A stretch of 64,000 nucleotides of DNA from Terriglobia bacterium (GCA_020073305.1 JAIQFK010000006.1:1-64000); one strand, 5' to 3'. Numbered from the stretch's first letter, positions 27,001-35,235 are shown. A program made the numbers and translations. The notes: generated from the sequence alone by a model not told the origin.

Positions 27001-27319
27001 GGCGTACGCCGGCGACTCCCGGCATCCTCTGCAACTGCGCGACCTGGTCCGGCGTGGCCAGAACGAAAACGGCGTTCAGCACGGTCTGGACCGATCCGGT
27101 CACCGTGAACTTCTGGCGCGCCAACTCGCTGCGCAGCGAGGCTTGTGCCGCCTCGATTTTCTGGCGGCGATTTTCGGCCACGGCCCGGGTCGCGTTCTTG
27201 CGAGCTTCGGCGACCGGCGGATCAGGCAAAAGGAGGGCGTAGCGCTGGGGAACGTCAGCCGCGCGGAGCGAGGCTGAGGCGATCAGGATCAGGATGAGCG
27301 GAAAATGATTGCGTTGCAT
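24080..27319 (-). CDS. Secreted subtilisin-like protease with PA domain and TIGR03437 C-terminus
   Basis: 1079 residues. Signal peptide (about 1-20), inhibitor-like propeptide (about 25-105), then an S8 catalytic domain. With this start the triad is Asp147 (I-I-D-T-G-I-D), His220 (D-G-H-G-T-A) and Ser569 (G-T-S-F-S-T-P), with oxyanion Asn334. A PA insert (about 405-505) sits between His and Ser, as in C5a-peptidase/vitamin-type subtilases. A choice-of-anchor/Ig-like stretch follows, and the last 210 or so residues are the TIGR03437 domain (N-A-A-S-F, L-P-L-G-I-N-G-I-S-V, L-N-L-Q-V-P-W-E), found almost only in Solibacter relatives. The frame extends six codons upstream. Likely extracellular protein degradation. 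Confidence 0.93.
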   Translation of the reverse strand: MQRNHFPLILILIASASLRAADVPQRYALLLPDPPVAEARKNATRAVAENRRQKIEAAQASLRSELARQKFTVTGSVQTVLNAVFVLATPDQVAQLQRMPGVAGVRPLRRFRKSLNAAVPLLNGPAAWTLVGGEGRAGRGVKIAIIDTGIDNSHPAFQDNQLTVPSGFPKCNTPSDCTSFTNNKVIVARSYVAQLAAGTGSNPAATSRPDDYSARDLDGHGTAVAMCAGGETNTGPAGTITGMAPKAFLGNYKVFGSPEINNFSTGDVIIKAVEDALNDGMDIAELSLGTTTFSGPLDQGPACGLTGTTPCDPEAAAVENAVQAGMLVVAAAGNEGGDGQNQNAATLNTIDSPGDAPSAIAAGGSTNSHTWVSGVQVSGSGVPSVLQLIQGQFGDGPQPSGPLTAPLRDVGKISGDPLGCSALAAGSLDGAIALIERGTCNFVDKVTNAQNAGAVGVIIWDPNTDTSDSPVGLSGTNIPAILIGVTGGSALQTFIDAHANYHVTLEDLIPASQTPNLIAFFSSRGPSITGAVKPDVTAVATDLYMAAESLDPNGDLYSPNGYAVADGTSFSTPLVAGAAALVKQKNPGFTGLQLKSAVVNTAAQSLTDENGGAAVVSAGAGLLDANAAVLTNITAGPATLSFGILNQGSSFPAGQQLEIENSGSSTANLSLSIVPRVQDTNAHVTLSKSSLSLGPGQTSTITVTLGGSMPAAGSYDGFVVITGGAKTLHVPYLYVVGDGVPFNITPVLSNGFDCTVGQGLPEGGVGFKMIDQFGVQIPNSAIQWSVTQGGGQIVQGANNTDSTTESTGIGFATVTCGPTPGTQEFAATAGGMKILFDGFARLAPTISPNGAVNAASFQVGQGVAPGSYISLFGTGLSDSTGAEVTTFLPLGINGISVSFDVPGAGLSLPGRMYYVSPTQLNLQVPWELQGQTSALIKVTVQDSQGPLYALPLAPYSPAFFIAGTFLAARDASGNVITSSHPALRGETIELYANGLGPVDTALPTGQPAPLPPPLIHTTTLPDVTIGGQPAFVQFSGLAPSYSGLYQVNVTIPSGVSPGIQPVVLKINGVASPTANLPVQ

Positions 27320-27386
27320 TACATATCGCGACGGCATGGAGACGCTTGAGGTTACAGATTTTGCAGTATAGCCCTACCGGCTGGAC

Positions 27387-28367
27387 TTAAAGGAACATTG
27401 TACGCCACACAGTAACCACTAAGGCATGGGTCACCATGCTGGCGCGGATGCTGCCGGTCTTCTGATAGGCCATCCCACAAAACCATCCAAGAACAGCGGT
27501 CACGGCGGCCATCCGCCAATTGGGGAAGCCGCGAACCGGCAGGTGCGCTGCGCCGTACAGGAGCGAGGCCACTGCGAGAGCAAGATGCGGCCTGCCGGTC
27601 CACTGTGCGAGCCATTGCTGCCAAAGGCCCCGAAACACGAATTCTTCCGACAGTGCCGTCACCCAGAGTGCTCCAAAGAAAGTAGCCAGCGTTTTCCCGA
27701 ACAGGAAGGGAGCGAAATTCAGGTGCACGGCGCCGAGCCACAGAGCTAGCGGAAAGCCAATGGGCAAGAAGTAGAAAAAGTAACGGACGCCGGCAATGCC
27801 TTCTTGCTGGCCAGGGATGAAGCCGAACCGAATCCCCTCGACGCGCCGGATCTCGAGCGCGGCCAGCGCACCGGTGTGAATGAGGGCCAGGTGCCCCAGA
27901 ATATCGACGCGCACCTGCACGGGGGAGGTGTAAATGTGGCTGAACGAGCGGCTGAGCACGATCGCCGCGAGGAGCGCCAGGAACAAGACGTCGGACACCG
28001 GCGAGCGTGGAAGAACCACGTACCAGAACGAGACCGCCGCCATGAGGGCAACCAGCGCGGCGCAGGCGGGGAAGCCGAACTGGCCGGTGGGGATGCTGTA
28101 AACAAGATAAGGCAGGACGGCGCTGAGTGCGATAGCCAGCGCGAACTGCCAGGTTGCGAGCCTGGCGCGCAAACTCCGGCGCAGCGACTCAAATCCAGGG
28201 ACCAGATAGAATGAATACTCAAGAAGGAATGCGGCGATGAGGGGAACAGCCGCCCACGCTGGAATGTTTTTCTGGCGGGCGTACAGCAACCCGGAGGCGC
28301 TCAACCCGATCCATCCGGCCAGCAGGGCCGCCCGGAAAGCGCCGAGCGTCTGGTGCATCGGCATCAT
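27387..28367 (-). CDS. CPBP family intramembrane metalloprotease (CAAX/Abi type)
   Basis: 326 residues, about eight membrane helices. The family motifs stand in the C-terminal half: E-E-F-V-F-R-G-L-W, then A-H-L-P-V-R, and a late H in V-T-H-A-L-V-V, giving the EExxxR and two His sites. Bacterial members process peptides or act in bacteriocin self-protection; no partner gene is near. M-M-P-M offers several starts (28367, 28364, 28358). The 5-prime end overlaps the start region of the divergent plus-strand gene. Confidence 0.88.
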   Translation of the reverse strand: MMPMHQTLGAFRAALLAGWIGLSASGLLYARQKNIPAWAAVPLIAAFLLEYSFYLVPGFESLRRSLRARLATWQFALAIALSAVLPYLVYSIPTGQFGFPACAALVALMAAVSFWYVVLPRSPVSDVLFLALLAAIVLSRSFSHIYTSPVQVRVDILGHLALIHTGALAALEIRRVEGIRFGFIPGQQEGIAGVRYFFYFLPIGFPLALWLGAVHLNFAPFLFGKTLATFFGALWVTALSEEFVFRGLWQQWLAQWTGRPHLALAVASLLYGAAHLPVRGFPNWRMAAVTAVLGWFCGMAYQKTGSIRASMVTHALVVTVWRTMFL

Positions 28368-29109
28368 TCTAGCATCGCTGGCGGCGTGGATTGCCGGTGT
28401 CGCGCCAGTGCGCGCGGAGGAACCGCCGGCCGATCTGGTCCGCCGCGTGGCGCACGCCGAGACGGAGACGCAGCGGACGCGCGATCACTACACCTACCGG
28501 CAGTCGGTCACGCTGGAGGAATTGAGCGATCGCGGATCGAGGGTGGGCGAGTACCGCGAGGTACGCGATGTGATCTTCTCGCCCGCCGAAGAGCGAACCG
28601 AGGAAATAATCGGTCAGCCGCTCGTCGCCCTTAAGAATCTCAAAATGACCGATGAAGATTTCGCCGATATGCGCAACATTCAGCCGTTCGTGCTGGTGGA
28701 GGATCTGTTGGCGATCTATGAGACGAAGTTTCGCGGCGAAGAAACGATGGACGACGTCGACTGCTATGTGCTGCAGGTGCGGCCGCGCCAGATTCTTTCC
28801 GGCCAAAGGCTGTTCGACGGCCTGCTGTGGGTGAAAAAAGATGATTTCGCGATCGTGCGGTCCGAAGGCCAGGCCGTACCGCAGGTGCGAAGCATGAAAC
28901 AGGAGAATCTCTTTCCGCGGTTCACCACGGTGCGGCGCCCCGTCGACGGCAAACATTGGTTCCCGGTCTATACGCACGCCGACGACACGCTCGCGTTCCG
29001 CACGGGCCCGCAGCGAATCCGCCTGATGATTCGTTACAGCGAGTACAAGAGGTTCGGGTCGGAATCAACCATCACGTTCGGAAAAGGGGAGGAGCGTCCG
29101 CAGCACTGA
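28237..29109 (+). CDS. Exported protein, possibly LolA-like fold
   Basis: 290 residues as drawn. A hydrophobic export signal is at about 40-60 (C-I-G-I-I-L-A-S-L-A-A-W-I-A-G, cleavage near V-R-A-E-E). The mature part is beta-rich with D-G-L-L-W-V-K-K-D-D-F-A-I-V-R, recalling outer-membrane lipoprotein-sorting folds; this is weak. AAGGA eight bases before the ATG at 28237 supports this start, and 28264 is a second option. Either makes the 5-prime end overlap the divergent CPBP gene by about 100-130 bases, which is unusual; a non-standard start nearer the signal peptide is possible. Confidence 0.65.
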   Translation: MRGTAAHAGMFFWRAYSNPEALNPIHPASRAARKAPSVWCIGIILASLAAWIAGVAPVRAEEPPADLVRRVAHAETETQRTRDHYTYRQSVTLEELSDRGSRVGEYREVRDVIFSPAEERTEEIIGQPLVALKNLKMTDEDFADMRNIQPFVLVEDLLAIYETKFRGEETMDDVDCYVLQVRPRQILSGQRLFDGLLWVKKDDFAIVRSEGQAVPQVRSMKQENLFPRFTTVRRPVDGKHWFPVYTHADDTLAFRTGPQRIRLMIRYSEYKRFGSESTITFGKGEERPQH

Positions 29110-29112
29110 CCC

Positions 29113-30222
29113 TCAGACGTCCACTTCCGCCCACTCGACGACGCGCCGCTCGTAAATCGACTTGCGCCCCATCATGGCGGTGAGGGTGGAAATTCTGGCG
29201 GACTCCGCGTTATTCAACGGCGTTTTCTTTCCCCGCGCGTTGTCGATAAACGAGGCTAGCGACAGATAGTTTGAATCCTGCTGTGCATCCGGGACCTCGA
29301 TCGGCTTGGGTTGCGCGCCCTTTTCGCGAGGGATCATCGTGGCGGTGGCCAGATCAATGGCGGCATCCGATCCATACACTCTTTCCTTGATCCCCGAAAA
29401 GTGCGGCGGATCGAAGTAAATGTGGCTGAACGAAAAGCGGACGTCGTTGGCAAATTCGTAGATGACGGCGTAGTTGTCCATGGTCGTGCGGCCCGGCGGG
29501 TCGTTCTTGTAGAGGTTGATGCCGCCTGACCCGAAAGCGCGCAGAGGGTGGCTTCCAGCGGCCCAGACCATCAGGTCGATGATATGGCATGCCTGCTCGA
29601 CGATGTTGTCGCCGGAACGGGTGCGGTCGAAATACCAGAGCGTCTGGCGCGGCAGATCGCCGGTATGACGATAGCCCTGCAGGAACAGGACCTTTCCGAT
29701 TCCGCCATCGTGGATCACTTTCATGGACGCCGCGCGATTGGGATCGTAGCGCAACTGGAAGCCGGCTTGAAAGATTCCCTTGGCGCTCTTGGTGGCATTC
29801 ACTACCATACGGCACTGCTCGGGCGTAAGGCCCATGGGCTTTTCGCAATACACGTGCTTGCCGACTTCGAGCGCCGCGATGGCCATCTCCTTGTGAAGAT
29901 CGACGGGTGTGGCGATGACCACGGCATCGATATCTTTCCGGTCGAGCATTTTTCGGAACTCGGTGTAGGGCTCAGGGGTACTGCCGGCCGCCGTAGCGGA
30001 ATCGATGGCTTTCTTGAGGTTATCGGGATCAATGTCGCAGATGGCGACCACCGTGACGCCGGGGACCTTCAGCATGTGCTTGAGCAGGTAAGAGCCGCGG
30101 TTGCCCACGCCGATAAAGGCGACGCGGACGGTATCATTGGGCGATTGCGCCGCGAGGAGCGCCGCGCTGCCGGCGGCCATGGATGTTTTTACAAAAGTAC
30201 GGCGAGTCGGGTCATTGATCAT
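29113..30222 (-). CDS. Gfo/Idh/MocA family oxidoreductase, Tat-exported
   Basis: 369 residues. A twin-arginine signal (P-T-R-R-T-F-V-K then a hydrophobic run) leads into a Rossmann domain with G-V-G-N-R-G. The E-K-P-M-G motif supplies the conserved lysine of the family, and a C-terminal beta-sheet domain follows. AAGGA six bases upstream supports the ATG. Such enzymes oxidise or reduce sugars and inositols with NAD(P); export of a cofactor-dependent enzyme by Tat is common for acidobacterial and planctomycete members. A second member is at 49139. Confidence 0.9.
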   Translation of the reverse strand: MINDPTRRTFVKTSMAAGSAALLAAQSPNDTVRVAFIGVGNRGSYLLKHMLKVPGVTVVAICDIDPDNLKKAIDSATAAGSTPEPYTEFRKMLDRKDIDAVVIATPVDLHKEMAIAALEVGKHVYCEKPMGLTPEQCRMVVNATKSAKGIFQAGFQLRYDPNRAASMKVIHDGGIGKVLFLQGYRHTGDLPRQTLWYFDRTRSGDNIVEQACHIIDLMVWAAGSHPLRAFGSGGINLYKNDPPGRTTMDNYAVIYEFANDVRFSFSHIYFDPPHFSGIKERVYGSDAAIDLATATMIPREKGAQPKPIEVPDAQQDSNYLSLASFIDNARGKKTPLNNAESARISTLTAMMGRKSIYERRVVEWAEVDV

Positions 30223-30304
30223 TGGGTGTCCTTATGAACTAGCGCTCGTTACACTCGCGGCGCAGAGCATTCCGGCCGCGGCGGTGATCCGAGAGTCGCC
30301 TTGA

Positions 30305-30763
30305 TTATTTCACAGGCGGCAGCGCCGCGATGGCGCGGCCGACGCCGGTGAGAAGCGCGGTCTCTTCAGGCGTAAAGGCGCGCGGTGCACGGTTGGCGAT
30401 ACCCAGCGCGCCGACGGCTCGATCGCCGCTGAGAACCGGGACCACCAGCGCGCCCTCCATGCCGGTGGCTTTGGCGCCGGGACGCGCATTGCCGCTCGCA
30501 TCGGTTTGCAGGTTGCAGACGCTCACTGCTTCTTTGCGCTCGACGGCGAGCCCGGCCATGCCTTTGCCGATGGGGACGAGCTTTACGGCTTGCAGAACGG
30601 GTTCAGGAATCCCGGAACTCGCGGCTTTCAAGTGCAGCACACCGTCGGATTCGAGCAAATGGATGGTGCCCGTATCCGCGCCGAAGTGTTTCAGGGTGAG
30701 ATCCAGGACGTCTTGCAGGTGGCCGGCGCTCAGTGCGGGTTTGATTTGCTCCAGAAGACTCAT
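30305..30763 (-). CDS. GAF-domain protein
   Basis: 152 residues, almost the whole of which is one GAF domain (G-K-G-M-A-G-L-A-V-E-R and later G-A-L-V-V-P-V-L-S-G). GAF domains bind small ligands or sense redox state; no output domain is attached. The start at 30763 overlaps the stop of the FG-GAP gene by four bases (ATGA), so translation is coupled; longer frames have no homology. There is no signal peptide, so it is cytosolic while its partner is exported. Confidence 0.82.
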   Translation of the reverse strand: MSLLEQIKPALSAGHLQDVLDLTLKHFGADTGTIHLLESDGVLHLKAASSGIPEPVLQAVKLVPIGKGMAGLAVERKEAVSVCNLQTDASGNARPGAKATGMEGALVVPVLSGDRAVGALGIANRAPRAFTPEETALLTGVGRAIAALPPVK

Positions 30764-31899
30764 TTGTGCCGCGTGAGGTTCTCGAACAGGAAAAGGCCGC
30801 TCTTGCCGGCGACCACAAAATCCAGATCGCCATCGCCATCGAGATCCGCCACCGGGATCTGCATGCCGCCTCCGGTGCGCGATCCGTAGTCGACGACGTG
30901 CTTCACCCATTCGATTTTCTTGCCGTCATCCGATTTCAGGTATTCGTACCAGTAGACGCCGAGTGGCTCGCGCTCTCCAGGATCGTGGCCATTGTGCGCC
31001 ATGAAACGCTTGCCGGTGACGAAATCCATTTTCCCATCGCCGTTCAGGTCCACCATGGTCATGGCGTGCGGTTGCGACCAGCTTTCATCGATCATGTGTT
31101 TGGTCCAATGACTGCCATCACCGTGCTCCAGCCAGAAGACGCCGTAGTTGTGAGCGGACGAGGTCACCACGTCGTTACGGCCATCGCCGTTGACATCGAG
31201 CACGTACATGAAGCCGGCGGCGTCGAGGTCCCAATCGGGATGGAACTTCCAGTCACCCGAGCGCGGGTTGAGCGGAGCCTCAAACCAGCCCTTGGGTGTG
31301 AGGATATCGGTGCGGCCGTCACCGTTCACGTCGCCTGCGCCGATACCGTGGCCGTAGCTCTTCGGACTGACGACATGGCGGACGAATGCACCGTTCGTGA
31401 GCTCATACCAGGCAAGGGGCGCTTCGTCCTGGCCGAATTGCGGCAGCAACTCCTGCTTCTTGCCGTCGTTGTCGATGTCGACCAGAAACACGAATTCGAC
31501 TGAGTAGCCGTTTTCGATGGCGTGCTTCTTCCAGTCACCGATGCCACGGCCGGGATTCTCCATCCAGTAGAGTTCCTGGGTGAAGTAAGAGCAGCTCACG
31601 ATGTCGGGCGAACCATCGGCGTTCACGTCGATGGGCAGGTCGCTGAAATTATCGATGTAATTGTCGGTGTAGCTGATGGTGCGAAAGTGGTGTCTCGTCC
31701 AAGCGGGCGCCTCGTACCAATTCTCGCCGGAGATAATGTCGAGCTTGCCGTCACGGTTGATGTCAGACAGGGCGCAGGTTTCGTTGGCGCCGAGATCGAT
31801 GGTGTGCTTTTCAAACGGAATTTCGGGTGTGCGCCCGAGGCTCCAGGCCGCAATCGCGGCGGCCAGGCACAGAATCGCTGCGATACAATGCCGCATCAT
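30760..31899 (-). CDS. Secreted FG-GAP/VCBS repeat protein
   Basis: 379 residues from the first of two Met codons. The signal peptide (M-R-H-C-I-A-A-I-L-C-L-A) directly follows the start, so the longer open frame to 32418 is antisense to the next gene. The mature part is a seven-bladed propeller of D-x-N-x-D-G calcium-type repeats, for example D-I-N-R-D-G-K-L-D, D-V-N-G-D-G-R-N-D and D-L-N-G-D-G-K-M-D. Such proteins are extracellular or envelope adhesion or carbohydrate-binding factors. Its ATG interlocks with that of the divergent paralogue. Confidence 0.88.
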   Translation of the reverse strand: MMRHCIAAILCLAAAIAAWSLGRTPEIPFEKHTIDLGANETCALSDINRDGKLDIISGENWYEAPAWTRHHFRTISYTDNYIDNFSDLPIDVNADGSPDIVSCSYFTQELYWMENPGRGIGDWKKHAIENGYSVEFVFLVDIDNDGKKQELLPQFGQDEAPLAWYELTNGAFVRHVVSPKSYGHGIGAGDVNGDGRTDILTPKGWFEAPLNPRSGDWKFHPDWDLDAAGFMYVLDVNGDGRNDVVTSSAHNYGVFWLEHGDGSHWTKHMIDESWSQPHAMTMVDLNGDGKMDFVTGKRFMAHNGHDPGEREPLGVYWYEYLKSDDGKKIEWVKHVVDYGSRTGGGMQIPVADLDGDGDLDFVVAGKSGLFLFENLTRHK

Positions 31900-33028
31900 G
31901 CGGACGATTTTACCTCTTTTGGTCTGCGCGGCCGCCGCGAATGCGGGCGTGAGCTTTCGCGCGCAAGAGATCCAGCGGGATTTCGGCGTGGTGTACGCGG
32001 TGCTGGTGGCCGATATCAACGGCGACGGGAAACCGGACGTGGTGGCCATCAACCCGACGCAGGTGGTCTGGTTCGAAAATCCCACCTGGGAGAAGCACAT
32101 CATTCTCGATGGCGCCACGAAAAAAGACAACGTCTGCATGGCGGCGGCCGATGTCGATGGCGACGGCAAGCTCGACTTGGCGCTCGGCGCGGACTGGCAT
32201 CCCAGCAACACGACGAGCGGCGGAACGCTGCAGTGGATTGGGCGCGACGCCGCGTCGCCCAAGGCTCCCTGGAAGCTGACGCCGATTGCGGAAGAGCCCA
32301 CGCTGCACCGCATTCGCTGGGGCGACGTGGATGGCGACGGCAAGCCGGAGCTGATTGTCGCTCCCCTCCACGGGCGCGGCGCCAAGGGACCGCAGTGGGA
32401 CGGGCAGGGCGCACGCATCCTGGTGTTTCACCTGCCCAAGGATCCGGCCCATGACGCGTGGCCCATGGAAGTTGCGGATGATTCGCTCCACATCGTGCAC
32501 AATCTCCTGATCACGGATTTTGATGGCGATGGACAGCAGGACATTCTAACGGCGAGCCGCGAGGGCATTCACGTCCTGACGCGCAACCCGAACGGGCACT
32601 GGACCAAGACCAAGATCGGAGAAGGTGCGCCGGGCGAGATCAAGATGGGGCGCATGGGAGGCAAGCGCTATCTGGCGACGGTCGAGCCATGGCATGGGAA
32701 CTCGATCTTCGTCTATGAGGAGCATTCCGGAATGTGGCCGCGGCAAGTGATTGAGGACAAGCTGGCATCCGCGCACGCTCTCGGATGGGGCGATTTTGAC
32801 GGCGATGGTAACGATGAGCTGGCTGTGGGCTGGCGCGAGAAGAATTTCGGCGTGGCGGTCTATAAGCGCGCGAGCGACGGGTCGTGGACGAAATCGATGG
32901 TGGACGATGGCGGCATGGCGGCGGAAGATTTGGCGGTGGCGGACTTGAATGGCGATGGCCCGCCGGAGATTATCGCGGTGGGGCGCGCGACGGCGAATGT
33001 GAAGATCTATTGGAACGAAGGGAAGTAG
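31898..33028 (+). CDS. Secreted FG-GAP/VCBS repeat protein, divergent paralogue
   Basis: 376 residues. Signal peptide M-R-T-I-L-P-L-L-V-C-A-A-A-A-N-A starts exactly at 31898. The mature part has repeated D-x-[ND]-x-D-G motifs: D-I-N-G-D-G-K-P-D, D-V-D-G-D-G-K-L-D, D-F-D-G-D-G-Q-Q-D, D-L-N-G-D-G-P-P-E, giving a beta-propeller. The protein resembles the divergent neighbour in layout. The frame upstream to 31676 is antisense to that neighbour and has no homology. Confidence 0.88.
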   Translation: MRTILPLLVCAAAANAGVSFRAQEIQRDFGVVYAVLVADINGDGKPDVVAINPTQVVWFENPTWEKHIILDGATKKDNVCMAAADVDGDGKLDLALGADWHPSNTTSGGTLQWIGRDAASPKAPWKLTPIAEEPTLHRIRWGDVDGDGKPELIVAPLHGRGAKGPQWDGQGARILVFHLPKDPAHDAWPMEVADDSLHIVHNLLITDFDGDGQQDILTASREGIHVLTRNPNGHWTKTKIGEGAPGEIKMGRMGGKRYLATVEPWHGNSIFVYEEHSGMWPRQVIEDKLASAHALGWGDFDGDGNDELAVGWREKNFGVAVYKRASDGSWTKSMVDDGGMAAEDLAVADLNGDGPPEIIAVGRATANVKIYWNEGK

Positions 33029-33042
33029 GGTTCGCTCGCGCC

Positions 33043-33975
33043 CTACCGTAGGACGTTGTCTCTCTTCGATTCGTTCGTGTCGAACAAACTGCTCCAGGAC
33101 GCGCCGAAAGCCGTCCAGCGATCGGCCTCGCCGGTTTCAGTTTCGGACAAGCACAGCGCGCCGTGACCCTGGTTGCAGAGGAGTTCGGTTGCGACCGGAT
33201 CGAATACGCTGGCCCATGACCCGACGGTGACCGGCATGGCGAGCTGTTCGAGACATACGGGGCAGCGCCGCCGCTGGTCGGCGAAAATCCACAGCAACGC
33301 GCAACCGAAAGCGACGACGAAAACCAGCGCAAGTCCCAGACCACCGGCGAACACCCGCAACTGCACGTTCGAGATGTGGGCGCGTATCGAAGCGCCGCCT
33401 TCAATCCATAGCAGGGGCACGATCGCCATCACGGAGAGAGTTTTGAAAATAAGGAACGACCAGTAGCGCCAACCATAGGGGCGAAGCGACAGACGCCCGA
33501 TCATTACGAGCACGATACCGGTGGCCAGCGCGAACACGATCGGAAAGCCGTACGCGATCAGCGCGCCCTCCTGCGCACCCGGCGGCATCATCTGCGGCCG
33601 GGCATAGTGCAAGTCTCGTGCAATTTGGATTAAGCCGCGTGTGACGGCGAAACCGTGTGTGCAGGCAGCCATGAGCAGCAGGATGGTTGCGGTCGCGACC
33701 ACGACGAAACCCGGCCCCCGAACCCAGGTGCGCAGGGCAGCTTTGTTAAACCGCAGCCAGAAGGCGTCCGCAAGCGCGCCTCGGCACTGGGCTGCGAGTT
33801 GTTCGGAAACGCCGCTGGTCAGTTCACCGCGCTCAACCAGGATCCACCAGTTCCACAGGCCGGCGCTCCATCGCGCGTGCCAGTCGGGTCGCGTGCGCCG
33901 TGGCACGATCCAACTTGCCAGGCGGAGAAACCCGCGGCAAGGCATAGGCAGCGGCACCCCACGATCGTTGGACAT
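33043..33975 (-). CDS. Membrane protein with C-terminal Cys-rich ribbon, function unknown
   Basis: 310 residues. GAGGAGG sits just upstream of the ATG. The basic, Trp-rich N-terminus (R-R-T-R-P-D-W-H-A-R-W) resembles a segment in acidobacterial permease-associated proteins. About four to five membrane helices follow (about 88-240). The C-terminal soluble part has C-P-V-C and a later C-N-Q-G-H-G-A-L-C, which could bind zinc. Convergent with the FG-GAP gene. I do not recognise a named family. Confidence 0.7.
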   Translation of the reverse strand: MSNDRGVPLPMPCRGFLRLASWIVPRRTRPDWHARWSAGLWNWWILVERGELTSGVSEQLAAQCRGALADAFWLRFNKAALRTWVRGPGFVVVATATILLLMAACTHGFAVTRGLIQIARDLHYARPQMMPPGAQEGALIAYGFPIVFALATGIVLVMIGRLSLRPYGWRYWSFLIFKTLSVMAIVPLLWIEGGASIRAHISNVQLRVFAGGLGLALVFVVAFGCALLWIFADQRRRCPVCLEQLAMPVTVGSWASVFDPVATELLCNQGHGALCLSETETGEADRWTAFGASWSSLFDTNESKRDNVLR

Positions 33976-34052
33976 GGAGCCTCCTCAGTCTAGAAGACGC
34001 CGGAACGGGGGCGAATGTTCCGGCTGCCGGGCTTCGACCTGGTTGGAACAGT

Positions 34053-35198
34053 TTAGTGATACCCGCTGAACATCGTCAGGGCCGTGCGGGCGCGTTTGCG
34101 CATCATGGATTCGAAGGAAACGCGCGGCACGTCGATCAGTTTTCGCAGGCCGGCGCTTCGCATCAGGCGCTGAGCGGAGTTGGGCATGCGCGCAACGGCG
34201 CGGTCGAAAGCGCCTGATGAGGCGGCACGCATGCCGGCGATCGCGCGGAAGTAGCCCTGCTGCCCCTGCACCTTCTGGCAGCCGGCCACCAGCGCTTCCA
34301 GCACCTCGTGGCTCTCTTCGAGTTGCGCCACTATGCCGCCCCACTGGTCCAGGAACGGGCTCAGCGGCAGTAGCGTGGCGGGCGAGCGGCGCAGCGTTTT
34401 CACCGGGCGAAGCGGATAGTGCCGGTGGCCCTCAGCCGAAAGCCCGGTGTGTTGATATACGCGAACGGCGAGCGCGAAACGGCCGCGCGCGGAGAGATGC
34501 TCCATGAGCGGCGTCGTGCGTGGTGTGTGCTTCCAGAAGCCCATCCCTTGCGTGAGATCGCCGCGGTTGTGCGCGAGCGTCATGGAGAGGCGCAGCAGGT
34601 CGAGTTCGGCGTCGCGTTCCGTGGCGACGGCATCAAAGACCGCTTGTTCGCGATCAATCTCAGCTTCAATGGCGGCCTGTGCCTCTTCGGCCGAAGCGGT
34701 GTCGCCGAGTTCGAGCAAGCGGCCGAGGCCGCCCGCGATGGCGCTCCACTGTTCGCCGTTGTGGCCGCTGACGCCGCGGATGGCGCGGGTGGAGATACCG
34801 TCCTCGGTCCAGGCGCGCGAGGCCAGCGCGATTCGCAGCATGGGCTGCAGGACATCTGGATCGCGCGATTCGCGCCAGAGGATGCCGCGAATTTTGGTAT
34901 CGACATCAGTAGGCACAAATGTGGCGACGGTAGCGTGGTGGCAGGCCAGGCAGAGGGCGAAGTAGTCCTGCAGTTGCTCCTCGGGACTGAGGCCGGGGCG
35001 CTGGATGTTTTCCCAATTGGTGAGAACGCGCAGGAAGCCGTCGGAAGAGCGGCCGAGTTCGACGAGACGGCCCGGTTCCGCGGTTGTCAGTCGCGATTCG
35101 AGAAACGGTGCCGTGTTGCGAACCTGCGAAATGAGGGTTTCCGGGCCTATCCAGCGGGCCCAGGCGTCGCGCGGCGGTTTGATGTGAGGCGCGGACAA
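34053..35198 (-). CDS. Conserved-looking hypothetical protein, TTG start
   Basis: 381 residues, helix-rich and cytosolic, with no signal or membrane segment. TTG at 35198 is the only plausible start close to the first structured residues (S-A-P-H-I-K-P-P); the frame further up runs into the palindromic repeat and the divergent gene. A C-L-A-C-H-H motif occurs near 80, formally like a heme site, but without export it more likely binds metal or nothing. No family recognised. Confidence 0.6.
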   Translation of the reverse strand: MSAPHIKPPRDAWARWIGPETLISQVRNTAPFLESRLTTAEPGRLVELGRSSDGFLRVLTNWENIQRPGLSPEEQLQDYFALCLACHHATVATFVPTDVDTKIRGILWRESRDPDVLQPMLRIALASRAWTEDGISTRAIRGVSGHNGEQWSAIAGGLGRLLELGDTASAEEAQAAIEAEIDREQAVFDAVATERDAELDLLRLSMTLAHNRGDLTQGMGFWKHTPRTTPLMEHLSARGRFALAVRVYQHTGLSAEGHRHYPLRPVKTLRRSPATLLPLSPFLDQWGGIVAQLEESHEVLEALVAGCQKVQGQQGYFRAIAGMRAASSGAFDRAVARMPNSAQRLMRSAGLRKLIDVPRVSFESMMRKRARTALTMFSGYH

Positions 35199-35235
35199 GC
35201 TACCAGTATGACGCGGGTGGCGCAATAGGGAGCGC

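Noticed and set aside
31900-32418. N-terminal extension of the minus-strand FG-GAP gene
   Set aside because: It is antisense to the divergent gene; the signal peptide begins at 31899.
34900-34990. C-x-x-C-H heme attachment site in the hypothetical protein
   Set aside because: No signal peptide or membrane anchor, so cytochrome c maturation could not reach it.
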